Shown here in pieces: positions 1-12,390 of a stretch of DNA of 64,000 nucleotides. The notes below the pieces were generated by a model that saw only the letters and a program-made list of their open reading frames with translations, was not told the DNA's origin and made no database searches. Within the stretch, counting starts at the first letter, position 1, and each line of letters opens with the position of its first letter. The position numbers and the translations under genes were made by a program. Source of the stretch: Antedon mediterranea (taxonomy: Eukaryota; Echinodermata; Crinoidea; Comatulida; Antedonidae); assembly GCF_964355755.1 (NCBI RefSeq), contig NC_092671.1, forward strand, positions 37,341,304-37,405,303, written 5' to 3'.

Positions 1-385
1 AATTCACCCACTTTTCGATCAATCGATCGTGAGGCCAAAAATAAATAGAAGACTCCTAACTTTTCAGCGAAAATACTGGGTTTCCCCAATTTGTATCAAC
101 GGAGTCAAAAACAGAAAGATAATTAATGCAGCAACTATACAACGTCAGGCAAGGCCTATAGCTCAATTTCAATCATACGATGTTCGTACATTACCGATGT
201 TAACCAGCTAGGCCTACAAAACTAAAAGACCGTCCACGAGAGGTCATTCGCCGCGAGCTACTTTAGGTGGTGCATTGTTTCTCTCTTTTTATCATAATTT
301 AGCATAAAACATACAGTACATTCAAGACAAGGAATATATGCATTATTTTTACAAACGTCAAAAATTGTAGTGAATGGGTCTTTAA
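1..385 (-). mobile_element. TTAA-ended MITE, copy L, cut by the window edge
   Basis: Positions 1-385 are an imperfect reverse complement of about 4470-4889. The end at 382-385 is TTAA, preceded by GTAGTGAATGGGTCT, matching the end of copy R. The other end lies outside the window. It overlies the 5' side of the subunit E intron after exon 5. No coding capacity is seen. TTAA ends recall piggyBac-type insertion; that class is an inference. Confidence 0.7.
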
Positions 386-440
386 TGAACAAAATGTATG
401 ACAAATAATAATTAACATATAACATTAATGTATAACTTAC

Positions 441-3400
441 ACGTGAGCTCCTAAATGATGATCCTTACTAACGGTAACACTCACATCTTTCTTAGTTGCT
501 TCTTTGTATTTTTCTATTGTTTTATCGATTACACCCTTAAAAAAAATTGACAATTTTTTATTGAGAAAGTGATTCAACTAATTTATTAGTAAAAAGATAT
601 GGCACACATGGCGTTTCATATATACTTGAGCTGGAATCTATTTAAAATACAAATGATGATGGACTAACATCATAAAAAGACAATTACTAGACACTTTGTG
701 CAAATACAGTATCAGACTTCTAAAAATCGTCAATGAATTAATTTAATTGGCTGATAACGTTTGTTTACAACCAATATACATATATAATTTAAAGTAAAAG
801 ATGCACAATTATAAACAGTATAGAAAAAAAACTATATATTATAAACATAAAATACAATATTATTCGTTCATAAAATTAAGTACGTTGTTATTATTATTAT
901 TATTTAAGATTATTATTAGTATATGGGTCATTCCATACAAAATCACCCAAAAAAAATGACATTTTAAACCCTACTTTCTTCAAATTTGCCCAAATTTGGT
1001 TTTTGGGTTAGTTTTAGCCAAAAAACCTGAAATTTTTAATTTGAGCGGCATACGACCAACGGTTCGCGCGCTACGCGTCGTCGTTTCTTTGCGATTTTGC
1101 GCAAAATATAAATTTCAATCATCTGTTGATAATAAGACAACTTATTACGACCAAATCGATATTTCATTTGTCTAATTATGGTCTAACAAATAATAACTGA
1201 CAGAATTCAATATCAATAAAGCTCAATATTATGAACAATTCAGTACAGAATTTTATGAGGTGATATTTATACAGAATTTATATTACTAACACGAACTTAA
1301 TCATAAAAACTACTAAGAAATAAATGAACAAAATACAATGAACAAAAATGTAAAATAATGATGAACAGCAAAGAACAATCAATGTTTTCAAAGTTATCAT
1401 CAAACAAAAAAAATGATTCAATTTGCTTGAAAGTGTGAAAAGAGTGCCATAAACTGTACATCCTTGGCTAACCAAATGGGGTAATCAAATGGTGTACAGA
1501 TGTTTACCTAAGTAATAATTATTTTGTATGGAGCATGAAAATATAATTAAAGCATTGTTATAGTCTTGAGAGTGACACCCATAGTATTAAGAGGTAAATT
1601 TGGTAGTGATATAACTGAGAGTAAAATATCGGTATTTTTTATATCGTCGATGTATAAGACGCACCTTATATTTCATCAAAACAATGTTGTAATCAATATT
1701 ATTGTAATACTATATTTTGTTATATCTACAACGGCGTCCTTTATTTAGGTTTTTTCTTACCTAGGCTCGGCCGCGCCCAGCCTCAACAAGTTGTTTCTAA
1801 CTTGTTATTCATGAGTTTCGCACCCGCAACATCGAGTGCATGACCGTGTGTGTAACACGCACGTGTGTGGGCTAGCCTCGCTCGATTATTTCGAGAGGGC
1901 GCACGTTTTCACGGACAATCGTATTCGATTAGTATCTATGTATTCGAGAAGTGTGTACGCTAGGTCCATGCTATAATCAACTGGAGAATATACTAGTCGA
2001 ATACCGTACAACATGTGGCCGCCAAGAAGGGCTTGCGCTGGGGGTACGGTGGTCGGCGATCGTGCGTATAACTATAAATAAATACTAGGCCTATTCCAAT
2101 CGTAAACGTTTACAAATGAAATTTTATCGGAAAAGCCTAAAACAGCTCTATAATAAACAAATCTTTTCATCATATTTAGTATAACATCACGCTAAAATGC
2201 CTTGAAAACTAGACAGAAGCAGGTTGCCGTTACGTTAGTACACTGTAGCTAGGCCTAGCCTACTCAGGCCTAGCCAACGAGGTGACGATATGTACACTGT
2301 GTGTGGTGAGGCATTTATGTTCGGTGTATAAGACGCACCCTTAATTTAGAGGTCAAATTTGCGTGTCAAAAGTGCAACTTATACACCGAAATAGACGGTA
2401 TGTAAATATCATGTAGGAGATAATTTTCACAAAATTTCATCTAAAAAATATTTGTCCCACAAGGTCAAATCCTAGGTCAAATGGAATAGAATAAGTTATA
2501 CATCTTTTAAATAGTTCTATCTCAAAAGTAAATAGAAGATTTGGATAGCTTTAACAATTAGCTTTCCAAAGATACCTATCACAACAAAATCGGTCCACAC
2601 GTTACGGAGATACGGTCATTTAAGTATAGTCCGCCGCGTCGATTTTGCGCAAAATCGCGAAGAAACGACGGCGCGTAGCGCGCGAACCGTTGGTCGTATG
2701 GCGCTCAAATTAAAAATTTCAGGGTTTTTAGTTAAAAATAACCCAAAAACCAAATTTGAGCAAATTTGAAGAAAGTAGGGTTTAACCCATTGGGTGATTT
2801 GACATGGAATGACCCATTATACATTATTAAAATTATTATATAAAAAGTTAAAACGGCAACGAGAAAGTGAGAAATAATTATGGAAATCTACCCATATCAG
2901 AATAGCATTAATAAACTTAACAATCGTAGTTCTGGCAGACCTTTGGTATCGTTCAGTTTTACACTTGGGGGGAAGGAGACTTCCAGTACTATTTGTATTA
3001 GACCTAAGGGAGCGTGCCCAAATTTTTTTACTCCGTTAATAGACTTTTAAATGCGTTAATATATAGCAGAGCGTATCATGGTTAATACTGTACAATGAAA
3101 TTGAATTTACTATCTAACGCGTACAACGGAAGAACAACGTCCGTTGTTTTCGTCCGTTTAACGCCGACCTAACACTAACAGATAAAAAAATAAAAAAATA
3201 AATTATTAATGTTAAATTTTCCGGGAAGGAACAGATTTTAATAATTACTAAGAAGCTGGTATTATTATTATTATTATTATTAATATTTCATTATTAATCA
3301 TCCTCTCATCATTATTAATGTTGAATTTTTAAAATGTTATTTGTTACAAGCCTACCAAATTCTTCAAATCACATCTGATGATGCTATATTTACTAGAAAT

Positions 3401-6400
3401 CGCCCACATGCCTAATTTAGTTTACGTCAATACAGAATAGTGGATGTAATGGTTATAACAATATTCATAAGTTTATGTCTGACGTCTGTCATGAACGACA
3501 ATGTCAATTAGTTTTACATTCATCTGAATAAGCATGTTGGTTGGTCCTAACACAAGGGCTTCTCTCATCCTTGACTAGTCTGAGGCAGATACTAGATGCA
3601 GGGGCTCAGCCATTTAAAATTTGTGGTAATAAAGACAAATTAAATTAGATTAAATTAAAAAAGAAATTAATTAAATTGACTCATTTTAAAATATTGTATA
3701 TTTATTAATGTCAAGAATTCATATACACTACTGTACTGTATGTGCTTTTTTTTGTGTCATATTTGTGTGTGTGTAATATTGCTGTACAACAATTTTTTAT
3801 TTGCTACAAATATATTATGTGATCATGGTGTACCTGCCAACTCTCACACAAAATGCACGAGTCTAAGGCAGATTTTTATGCCTCACGCATCCATAAAAAT
3901 ATTCTGAAAAAACATTATTTTGAAATTAACTTGCCTATTTTGAAGGAAAAATAGGCAAATACACATTATTTAATTAATTTGACCATAATTAGCTTGTTTA
4001 TTCGTATTTATGGTTAATGCATGGATGGTTAATGTAGTATAAGAAGCCAAATAAATTCAGTGAAAATTAAAACATAGTGGGCGTATATTTCTTTCTGTTT
4101 TTTCTCTCAGCACTTTGGGACAATCTTTTGATTGTAATTATATAAGCGCTTTATAAATCGAACAACAATAACATTTTTTTACAATTATTTTGAGTTAAAA
4201 TAACACAGAGGGCGCTATATACAATTTTTACAATTTATTATCTCACACATTGGCCACTGACAAAGTTGGCAGGTATATCATGGTATTCAGAAATAAAAAA
4301 ATGAATGATGAATGAATTACAAATGGTAACCCAGTTGACAGTTTTATAGTTGAAAATCTGTAAAATTTCAATCTTATAATTCCATTATGAAAAGTCCTGT
4401 AGCACCAAAAAAAGGAATTATTTCTTGACACTCAACAGCTTAGGTTTATATTTTATGACAATAGAAAGCTTAAAGACCCCTTCCCTGCAATTTTGGACGT
4501 TTTTTGGAAAATAATACATATATATCACTTTAAAAACATTAAACCATGTCTTTCCTTGTCTTAAATGTACGTTTTATGGTAAATTATGATAAAAAGTGAG
4601 AAACAATGCACTACCTAAGTAGCTCGCGGCGATCGACCTCTCGTGGACGGTCTCAGGCCTAGCCTAGCTAGGCTTAGTTTTGTAGGCCTAGCTGGTAAAC
4701 ATCGGTAACGTACGAACATCGTACGCTAGCTATATACCTAGCCTGACGTTGTATAGTTGCTGCATTGATTATCTTTCTATTTTTGCCAGACTCCGTTGAT
4801 ACAAATTGGGGAAAACCCGGTATTTTCGCTGAAAAGTTAGGAGTCTTCCATTTGTTTTGGCTTCACGATCGATCGAAAAGTGGGCGAATTACAGGTGAAA
4901 AACAACAATATCAATCCGCGCGCAATGCATTTTGGGATTTATAGCGGGCCGCTATAATTATTAAAATCGATTTATTTTTCACATTTTTAACCGTTTAAAG
5001 ACGAAAAAAGTTATCGCAATAGGACCATATAGTATTATTTTTACATTAAATATAGTTTGTGATCTTAAATTAGATCTAAAAAACGTAGGGAATGGGGCTT
5101 TAAACTTGAGCTACCCTTTAAATAAGGTATTGTATGATAACTAAATTTTTTATTTTAAATTTTCTAATCAAAATATTGTGGCAGTATAAGCTTGGTTCCC
5201 GCTAGGATACAACGCAAGGACAATATAAGCGATTTAACCAATGACAAACAATAATTTTGAATAATCCAGCGCTTGTGATTGGTCAATCGCTTACGACCTT
5301 GTGTTGTGTCCAGGTCCATTCATTTCTTTATTTATATACACTTGATAACAAAATATGTAGCAAATAGTTTGTGCGTTGCATCTGGAGAAATCAAATAAGC
5401 TAAGAGAGCTTTAAGACAGGTTCCACCAGGAAAAAAGGTTTTTAAAATGCCCTAATGGGAACCAAGCTTTATCCAAAAACTAGTGAAAAGACAAATGGAA
5501 ATAAAATTATTGACATACTTCAACAATTGAGACATCAGCTTGCCGACAGACCACTACAACAGCTGGTTCCAACAGTTGAAAGAGACCCTGTAGAAGAAGA
5601 CCTTCAAGGATTTGAGAATACCGAGACTTGTCTAACGTGACTTCTCCAAGTCGTCTCCTAGCTTCTTCTAAAAGCTGGTCCACGTGATCTTCACGTGCTT
5701 TCAGAACTTTCAGTCTGGCTTGATTCAGCATATTAGATTGCTGGCTGCATGAAACAAAGGTCAAAGGTTATTTATAAGATATTGTATTAAAATACATTTT
5801 TGCAGCAGGGAAAAATTTCATTAAAAATTTTGTTTAGCAATATTGCTAATCAAACTGATTTTTAAGTCGAGAAACATAGTTTTGTATTGTATTTTTTGCT
5901 ACACAATTTTCAAAATGTCTAGCTTTTTGCTATGCTACACTGGCGAAAATGATCCATGTGCAGGTGCAGTGAAATTATGTGGACTAGTGGACAATTCACT
6001 GTAGTGAAAAAAAAAATATATTCAGTACAAGTAAACATAAATAGATATTTTATAATAAATAATCACTTGCACTGATGAAGGGCTAGTGTTGCCCGAAAGC
6101 TCTGCTAACTTTTCTGGCTGTTTTACTTTATCGTTTTTATTTAGCTTTTTTTTTTAGATCCAGCCATTGTCATTTTTTCAGTAATTTACCTTTGGATTTA
6201 AAATAAATAAATATAAATAAAAAAATATACACAGGGTATACACAGTATATATACCAGTGGTCTAATGGTTAGGATATCAGCACATGAAGCAGGAGGTTCC
6301 AGGTTCGAATCTCAGTTGGGATGGCCTTTCCTTAACCGTTTAAAAATTAATTAGTATATCACCGGGCAGTTTAGAGTTTCTCTATGCCTGTAAAATTATA

Positions 6401-8383
6401 TATTTTTTACCAATTAAAATATATATCATCACTTATATGCACTGGCTGGTTGTTAAATAAAAAAGAAAACTGTGGTAGGGTGTATATGGATTTTTTGTTT
6501 CTGTATAATTAAAGAGATGTATTGTTAGGCACCTGGACTATCGAGAGTACAGTAATATAAAACTATCTACAATATTTATGTGACAAAAAATGTGATATGG
6601 GCATGATGATGTCATATCACCATATTTGGGCATATCACTACCATATTCACACTTTTTTTGTCAAACTAGTTTGATAGTGTAGATAGAGCTTAATACAATA
6701 AGGACGTACATTCTTCGTTGAAGTTCCAGGTTTTTTTCTTTACGCTCGTAATACTCTAAAATCTTCACTCGTTGATTTTGTACTAGGCGACCCTTTTCAA
6801 TCTGAAATTCTTCTTCAGCCTGTCAACAGAAATGTCAATAAATATTGATTAAAAAAAATGTTTATAACAAGTATATTTTTAGTTAATACTTTTAGATTTT
6901 ATAAACATTTTTTATGATCAAACTTATTCAACTAATTCAGTAATGTTTGAAACTTAAGGTTTCTTTGGGGGGTGTGGGTAGTCTGAATGGAATTTTCGCC
7001 CGGTATCCTTCGGTAGGATCCGGTACGCCAGGTAAGAGCCTGGTATCGCCTGGTTAAAAAATGCCAAGTACATGTTATTAAGATGCTTTAGAAATAAATT
7101 TAACTTAGATATATTTTTCTTTCCAGAAAAAAATTAAAATGATTGTTAAATTGTTCATTCGTCACAATGTGTCAACAACAACAACAGATCACTTATCAAT
7201 ATCATAGAGGGCGGAAAAAACATTTTTTTTTTTTTCCAGTTTTTATATTTAAAAATGTAGAAAACATACAATTAAATATCACAATAACATTATATATGTT
7301 AGCATGTACCTTTTATATCATTTTATATCATAAAACCCTATCAGGCGATACCGGTCCCTGCCAGGCAAAGATTAGCAGGACCCACAAGCAAAATTACTGT
7401 ACATCCTTGTAATTACTAATAATTACCTTAGTATCAATTTCATCAGCTTTCTCTACAGCTTCTTGGTTTATAAAAGCCATCATATGTTCTATCTGTGTTT
7501 AAAAAATAATTAGTAAATATTATTAAATCTGGCCCAGGGACATTTCAGGGGAGATTTTTGCCCAAGCTAGGGACGTTTACATTTATATAGGCCTAAATAC
7601 TTAAATAAGCTTGATTCAATAGATAGTAGTAGTAGGCCTATTATTAGTATTAATAAAATAGATGGTAAACTATTAGATATTACTTACTGATATTATTAAT
7701 AATAAATATGTTTATAAAAAGTCGTGTTCATCTTTTTTTTTAGACGATTCGGTACACTTACATTTATCGGCTTTGATATGCATTTATGAGCATAAAATAA
7801 GCTTTTTCCCCAAACTTTATTTTCAGAGAAACTATGGGGTAGCACTACTAAAGGATAAAGATGCAATAAAGCAAACATTTTGAAAACATTGTCGAAAATG
7901 ATCATTTTTTTAGTCACGCGAACGATGTTAAACAAGTTAGGCTCTGTGTTGGCCGCTTGGCGAATGCAAGAAATAAATAAGGTTTTTGAAGTAATTAATT
8001 GAATATAAAATTACGTTTTGTTAGTAATTTATTATATATATTATATCAACTTTGTCAATATCATTATCAATAAAATACGGATTGTTAAACACTTTTAAAA
8101 ACTTGATAAATACCAAAAAAATGTATATAAATTTGGTCTAAAGTGAGACGTATGTTTCGGCCCAAAAGTGGGCCGAATCGTCTCAGGGCCAAATCGTCCC
8201 TGAATCAATTTGGGCTCTCCATAACCGGCGGCCAAATGCACTGTGACCGCGTAGCCTCCTATACTAGGGAAGGCCCAGTAAGTAGTATCTAGCTATTGTA
8301 GGCCTAGGCCTAGCCAATTGCCTAGCTAACAAATGAATACGCTGATGCACCTGTTTTTGAACATCTTCTTCGTTAAGCGCCAT
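441..8383 (-). CDS. ATP6V1E: V-type proton ATPase subunit E, five exons, 3' partial
   Basis: Subunit E is a peripheral-stalk subunit of the V1 sector of the vacuolar proton pump, which acidifies endomembrane compartments. Exons, in minus-strand order: 8351-8383, 7427-7492, 6710-6819, 5519-5744, 441-535. All have GT/AG borders and their phases join without a break, giving 176 codons. The protein starts [11 protein letters not shown], continues [12 protein letters not shown], and has the family block [15 protein letters not shown] and then [13 protein letters not shown], all closely matching animal subunit E as I know it. The usual length is about 226 residues, so roughly the last 50 lie beyond the left edge; the last visible exon ends at a GTAAGT donor. 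Intron 4 (536-5518) is about 5 kb and is filled with transposons. The start codon was chosen because the N-terminus matches the family. Confidence 0.95.
923..2817. mobile_element. 1.9-kb element with about 180-bp terminal inverted repeats
   Basis: The two ends are ATGGGTCATTCCAT and its exact reverse complement; the similarity continues for about 180 bp (923-1105 versus 2637-2817) with only scattered differences and small indels. TAT flanks both sides. The interior has only short spurious ORFs, so it is non-autonomous. Two interior sites (about 1650 and 2325) share the motif GTATAAGACGCACC, suggesting an older repeat inside it. Confidence 0.7.
4470..5103 (+). mobile_element. TTAA-flanked MITE, copy R
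   Basis: The element begins TTAAAGACCCCTTCCCTGC and ends GTAGGGAATGGGGCTTTAA, which are inverted repeats of about 19 bp, each with TTAA at its edge. Total length is 634 bp with no long ORF. The first 420 bp match the copy at the window start in reverse orientation. TTAA duplication is typical of piggyBac elements, so a non-autonomous piggyBac derivative is plausible but untested. Confidence 0.65.
5188..5469. mobile_element. MITE, AAGCTTGGTTCCC family, copy a
   Basis: The left end AAGCTTGGTTCCC and right end GGGAACCAAGCTT are perfect inverted repeats bounding 282 bp. The interior contains the family signature TTGGTCAATCGCTTACGACC. The right end is 50 bp from the splice donor of subunit E exon 4. 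Confidence 0.75.
6063..6198 (+). mobile_element. Hammerhead-core short repeat, copy 1
   Basis: Contains CTGATGA at 6072, then a stem GGGC...GCCC, then GAAA at 6095: the order and spacing of a hammerhead ribozyme core. The 3' part, ending GCCTTTGGATT in other copies, is shortened here by a deletion. A link to Penelope-like elements is inferred from known hammerheads in that group. Confidence 0.6.
6250..6420 (+). mobile_element. tRNA-derived SINE or tRNA-Glu-like pseudogene
   Basis: The head has an A-box-like GTGGTCTAATGGTTAGGAT, strongly like tRNA-Glu, and a B-box GGTTCGAATC about 45 bases later. The acceptor stem does not pair and an AT-rich tail follows, so this is not a working tRNA. End points are approximate. 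Confidence 0.6.
6561..6692. mobile_element. AAGCTCTGTCTACAC MITE, copy 1
   Basis: The right end AGTTTGATAGTGTAGATAGAGCTT is clear in two blocks (about 6666-6690); the left end is worn. The core has the GATGATGTCATATCACC block found in the family. Confidence 0.6.
6820..8350 (-). other. Introns 2 and 1 of ATP6V1E
   Basis: Only exon 2 (7427-7492) interrupts this stretch. Intron 2 has an inverted pair GGTATCGCCTG (about 7039) and CAGGCGATACC (about 7343) that may mark a worn 300-400-bp MITE. Intron 1 has a GGCCCAAAAGTGGGCC hairpin near 8160. No coding or RNA gene is seen. Confidence 0.5.
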
Positions 8384-9091
8384 ATTTTATCTTGGGAATG
8401 TGGTAAATGGTATAGAATATGATTCACAGAAAACCCCGTAAATTAAATATTATTTTCTGGCTTGTTTTCAGTCTCTCCTCTTTTTTCGCCTCTCTATAAG
8501 AAATCATGTGATATCGATCCTCAAGAGTTTTGGTATAGAGGGGGTATTCCAGTTTCAGAGCGCACTCACTCACGGCACGTCACTCAACCAATGTGGCCAA
8601 ATCTTACATAATTATGCTTCATGGCAAAATTTTGGCCCATTTGGTTCTGGCATCGATTGTTAAAAAACTGGAATAATTTTACCTAAATATCTGGCATCCT
8701 TTTTGAAAGTCTTAATGGAAAATCAAAGCAGAATTGAACCAATACAATAGATAGGTTCTATCCATGAACCATAAACAAATAATGAGAAAAGTCCCCTAGT
8801 TGTTGTTTCAAATTATTTATTTCTTGTGATGTTAATTAATTGTAATTACCAAAAAGGAAGAAACCCTTTTTATAAACCATAACACGAACTTCATAAACCA
8901 TAACAGAGCATGCTCATGTCTTCATTTATATCACATATTTCCTCATCTTTATCGTTTAAATTAATAAAATATATACATAGGCCTATATATATATTTGGTT
9001 CAAAAAGTTATTATTCTCCATGAAAATAATCAAAAGTCTATTCTGGTCTTGAGTTAATTAAACACAGTCATTTAAACCACCTGGTTTAGAT
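8384..9091 (-). other. 5' flank of ATP6V1E
   Basis: The start codon is at 8381-8383, so the 5' UTR and promoter should lie here. I see no convincing TATA box. A CATGTG E-box-like site lies near 8505. The remainder to 9091 is AT-rich with no gene. Confidence 0.35.
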
Positions 9092-9248
9092 TTATATATA
9101 TAAAAATGACAATGCTGTGGGTATCAGTGGCTGGGATCTCAATGGAGATACAAAAAAAAAAGCGAAAAGCTAAATCAAAACGATAAAGTAAACAGCCAGA
9201 AAAGTTAGCAGAGCTTTCGGGCAAGACTAGCCCTTCATCAGTGCAAGT
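9092..9248 (-). mobile_element. Hammerhead-core short repeat, copy 2
   Basis: Reverse-strand copy with CTGATGA, a short stem and GAAA near its right end, and the shared tail (ATCCAGCC, CACTGATACCCACAGC) toward the left. It faces copy 3 head to head across a (TA)n run. Confidence 0.65.
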
Positions 9249-9269
9249 GTATATATATATATATATATA

Positions 9270-9467
9270 TACTATGACGTTATCCAAATTCCTAATTCAC
9301 TTGCACTGATGAAGGGCTAGTGTTGCCCGAAAGCTCTGCTAACTTTTCTGGCTGTTTACTTTATCGTTTTGATTTAGCTTTTCGCTTTTTATTTTTGTAT
9401 CTCCATTGAGATCCAGCCACTGATACCCACAGCATTGTCATTTTTTTTTTCAGTAATTTGCCTTTGG

Positions 9468-9473
<6 letters not shown>
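9270..9473 (+). mobile_element. Hammerhead-core short repeat, copy 3
   Basis: This is the fullest copy. It starts CTATGACGTTATCCAAATTC, shared with copy 5, then CACTTGCACTGATGA, the GGGC...GCCC stem and GAAA, then the shared body ending GCCTTTGGATTTA followed by a TA microsatellite. Confidence 0.7.

Positions 9474-9531
<58 letters not shown>
9470..9531. repeat. (TA)n microsatellite
   Basis: About 60 bp of uninterrupted alternating TA between the hammerhead-core repeat and the 3' end of the LINE. Confidence 0.95.
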
Positions 9532-9533
<2 letters not shown>

Positions 9534-9559
9534 TATGCCTACAATGAAAGAAGGATAAA

Positions 9560-12230
9560 AAGAAATAAAATCAGAGAGAGAGAAACAGGTGTTTTTTCAA
9601 AAGAGATTTAAAGGAGGAGAAATTGTAAGAGTTACGAATGCTTAAAGGTAGAGAATTAAAGAAAGAAAGAGAATTAAAGAAAGAAGGAGCATTGAAACTA
9701 AAAGAAAGTTTAAAGATTTCAAGGTAAGGACGAGGGATAAGAAGATCTCCTTAGTAATTTGCCTAGTCACGTTCATACGGCCGTTGGAAGTTACTTTAGT
9801 TAAAAGCTGACAGATAGTAAGAGGAGCAGAGTGATTTAGGGCTTTGTAAGATAGCAAGCAAGCTGAAAAAGAGGTATCGTTCATGAAAGGGGAGAGTCTT
9901 AGCACTGAAAAAGTGATGAGGAGAGAGATGTGTAGTGGGAGATAGATCGAGTAGTAGACGGATAGCTTTATTCTGGATTTTTTTAAGTTTAGTGGTAGAA
10001 GAAGGTTTAGAACCCCAGACAGAGCAGCAGTAGTCAAGTCTAGAAAGGAAAAGTGAATTGTACAGAAGATGAAGAGAAGATTTGTTTGTAAATTTAGAGG
10101 TACGTTTGAGTAAGTAGATAATAGAATTGAGTTTTTCACAAAGGGAAGATATGTGAGATTTCCAGGTTAGAGTATTGTCAATTATGATTCCAAGGTGTTT
10201 GTGAGAAGTAACAGATTAAATAGGAGAATCATTAAGAGTAAAGGGTGATAGAGTTAGATTTAAGTTTTTGAGAAGAGCCAATGAGCATAGATTTAGTTTT
10301 TGAGATTTTGAGTGTTAGTCTGTTAGATTTTAGCCAGGTAGAGAGATGAATTAGAGCATTATTAAGATTCTGCTCAATAAGATTAGAAGAGGAGTTAGAA
10401 TACGGTAGTAGATGATGGTATCGTCAGCATACATGTCAACATGTAGAGTTATTAGAGACTAGAGAAGATGAAAGGTCGTTAATGTAGATGGAAAAGAGAA
10501 GAGGACCAAGAGTGGGGCATTGAGGAACTCCAGTAGAAAGAAAACCAGAGGAAGAAGGAGTTTTTTAAAAATAACTTGTTGAGAGCGATTAGAAAGATAA
10601 GATCGGAGCCAAGAGATAGTTGATAGGAGAAGGGTAGGCCTAATTTAGCAAGAAGAATATTATGGTCAATAGTGTCGAAAGCTTTTTTTGAGATCGATAA
10701 AGATAGTGCCAGTAAGTTTCTTATTATTGATGTGAAGCCAGTTATCATATGTGTTGGTGAGAGCATTAAGAGTAGAATGTTGGGGACGAAATCCAGATTG
10801 GGAGGTAGATATTAAGTTATTAGAGTCAAGGTAAGAATAAATTTGTTGGGAAATAGATTTTTCAATAATTTTGGAGCAAAGGGGAAGGATTTTCCAGGCA
10901 GAAGGAAAGCAATTAGAATTGATAGAAATATTAAAAATAAAGGTAAGATGAGGAGCAATAATAGCAGAAGCAGCTTTAAGAAATTTACCATCAATTAAAT
11001 CAGGTCCGGTAGAAGTATTGGGATTGATGGAAGTTAATTCAGTTTGGACAAAGTCTTCATTGATGCAGCTCGGAGAAAAGAGAGAGTTACAAAATGACAG
11101 ATAAGAAGACGGGTCAGGACAATTAGAGGCGTTAATAAGAGAAGAAAGCTTAACAGCATTGTTAGTGAAGAAAGAGTTGAAAGAGTCGGCAATAATTAAA
11201 TGATCAGAGATGTCTGAGCCATTAATTGAAAAAGACGGAGGGAAGGTATTAGATTTAGAAGGAAGAAGATCGTTCAGGCCATTCCAGATTTTTTTGGTAT
11301 TACCTTTGTTGTTATTTAAGAAAGACTTATAGTAAATTGCTTTAGCATCTCGACATAGTTTAGTTACAGAATTTCTAATTTTACGGTAGTTTTTAAAGTC
11401 AATATCGTTTTTGGTTTTATAAGCTTTGACTTTTAAAGCATCTCTTTGGTGAAACATATAAAAATGTCATGTCTATTATTGAGCCATTTCGGCAATGTCC
11501 TTTTAAAACGTCTAGTGACATAAGGGGCAAACTTGTCGCAAATATGTGAGAATTTGGTTGGAGGTCCAAAACGTGAGTGCAGCATCGACATTCGTTAAGT
11601 TGTAGAGATCTTGCCAATTCTGGTGTTGAAGCTCATTTTAAAAAATTGATTTCGTTGAAGTTCTTGAAAGATCTAAACGTTTTGGTGTAGTGATTCGTCT
11701 TTGGTGTTTTTGATGATAAGCAGGTGTATACATATTCGTGATCACTAAAGCCACAAGGAAAGACAGAAGTGTGATGATGAAAATACTCACAGTTCGTTAA
11801 AATAAGATCACAAGTGATCCTTGTAGGAGTTAAAATTAACTGTTTAAGACCAAAAATATCCATAATATCATTAAGATGGTTATGGTTAGTTGATCGAGTT
11901 TGAGTGTTAATGTTAAAGTCACCAATTGCAATTAAATTACTTGATTTGTCTGACTGACCAGAGATGAAGACAGGACTCTAGGTCTGTAAAAAAACTCAAC
12001 TGGAGCACTAGGTGGTCTGTAGATAGTGGTTAAGGGAATGGAACTGCCAGATGGAGGTTTGATTAATAGGCCTATAGCAACTGACTCGATGTTAGCATTT
12101 TCAGTTTGACTGATCTCTTAAAAAACAATATCTAGAAGATACATTGCCACACCACCACCGTGTCTTGTTCGGTCTCGCCTGATCAGTGTATACCCAGGTA
12201 TACTGAATTAAGTAGCATCAGAAATAAAAC
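9560..12230 (-). mobile_element. Decayed CR1/L2-like non-LTR retrotransposon
   Basis: Read on the minus strand, the pieces appear in LINE order. First comes the C-terminal part of an endonuclease domain (11633-11863) with LTPTRITCDLILTNC and CGFSDHEYVY. Next is a reverse transcriptase with IIEKSISQQIYSYL, QSGFRPQHST and IFIDLKKSF (10666-11457). This is followed by AFDTIDHNILLAKL in another frame, GVPQCPTLGPLLFSIYINDL, and MYADDTIIYY near 10430, which carries the catalytic YADD box. The thumb region follows (9642-10139; LLSYKALNHSAP). Frameshifts and stops break it many times, so it is dead. The 5' part of the endonuclease is missing or unrecognisable beyond 12230. The clade assignment rests on motif style only. 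Confidence 0.85.
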
Positions 12231-12390
12231 TGCTTACCTTATTAAACATACGATTGCTTCTATATATAAATTTACGTAAGGGCGAAATTCGGTAAATCGC
12301 GCGCTATTTCTAAAATGTTTACTCGATGGTATATAAAGTTGGTTAGAATCTCGGTACTGATTTTAACCACCTGATGTAACCCTGTTTACT
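12231..12390. other. Short AT-rich spacer
   Basis: Lies between the worn LINE 5' side and the first palindromic head repeat of the Helitron-like array. Nothing recognisable. Confidence 0.4.

Larger units (their letters stand above)
536..5518 (-). other. Intron 4 of ATP6V1E, repeat-filled
   Basis: This 5-kb intron holds two inverted copies of a TTAA-flanked repeat (one mostly outside the intron at the window start, one at 4470-5103), a 1.9-kb inverted-repeat element at 923-2817, and a MITE at 5188-5469. The stretch 2818-4469 is AT-rich with short trinucleotide runs (ATT repeats near 3255) and shows no gene. Confidence 0.8.
5745..6709 (-). other. Intron 3 of ATP6V1E with three repeats
   Basis: It holds a hammerhead-core short repeat (6063-6198), a tRNA-like SINE head (6250-6420) and a degenerate MITE (6561-6692). 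Nothing coding is seen. Confidence 0.8.

Noticed and set aside
6255-6330. A possible functional tRNA-Glu gene
   Set aside because: A and B boxes are good but the acceptor stem does not pair and the 3' end runs into an AT-rich SINE-like tail.
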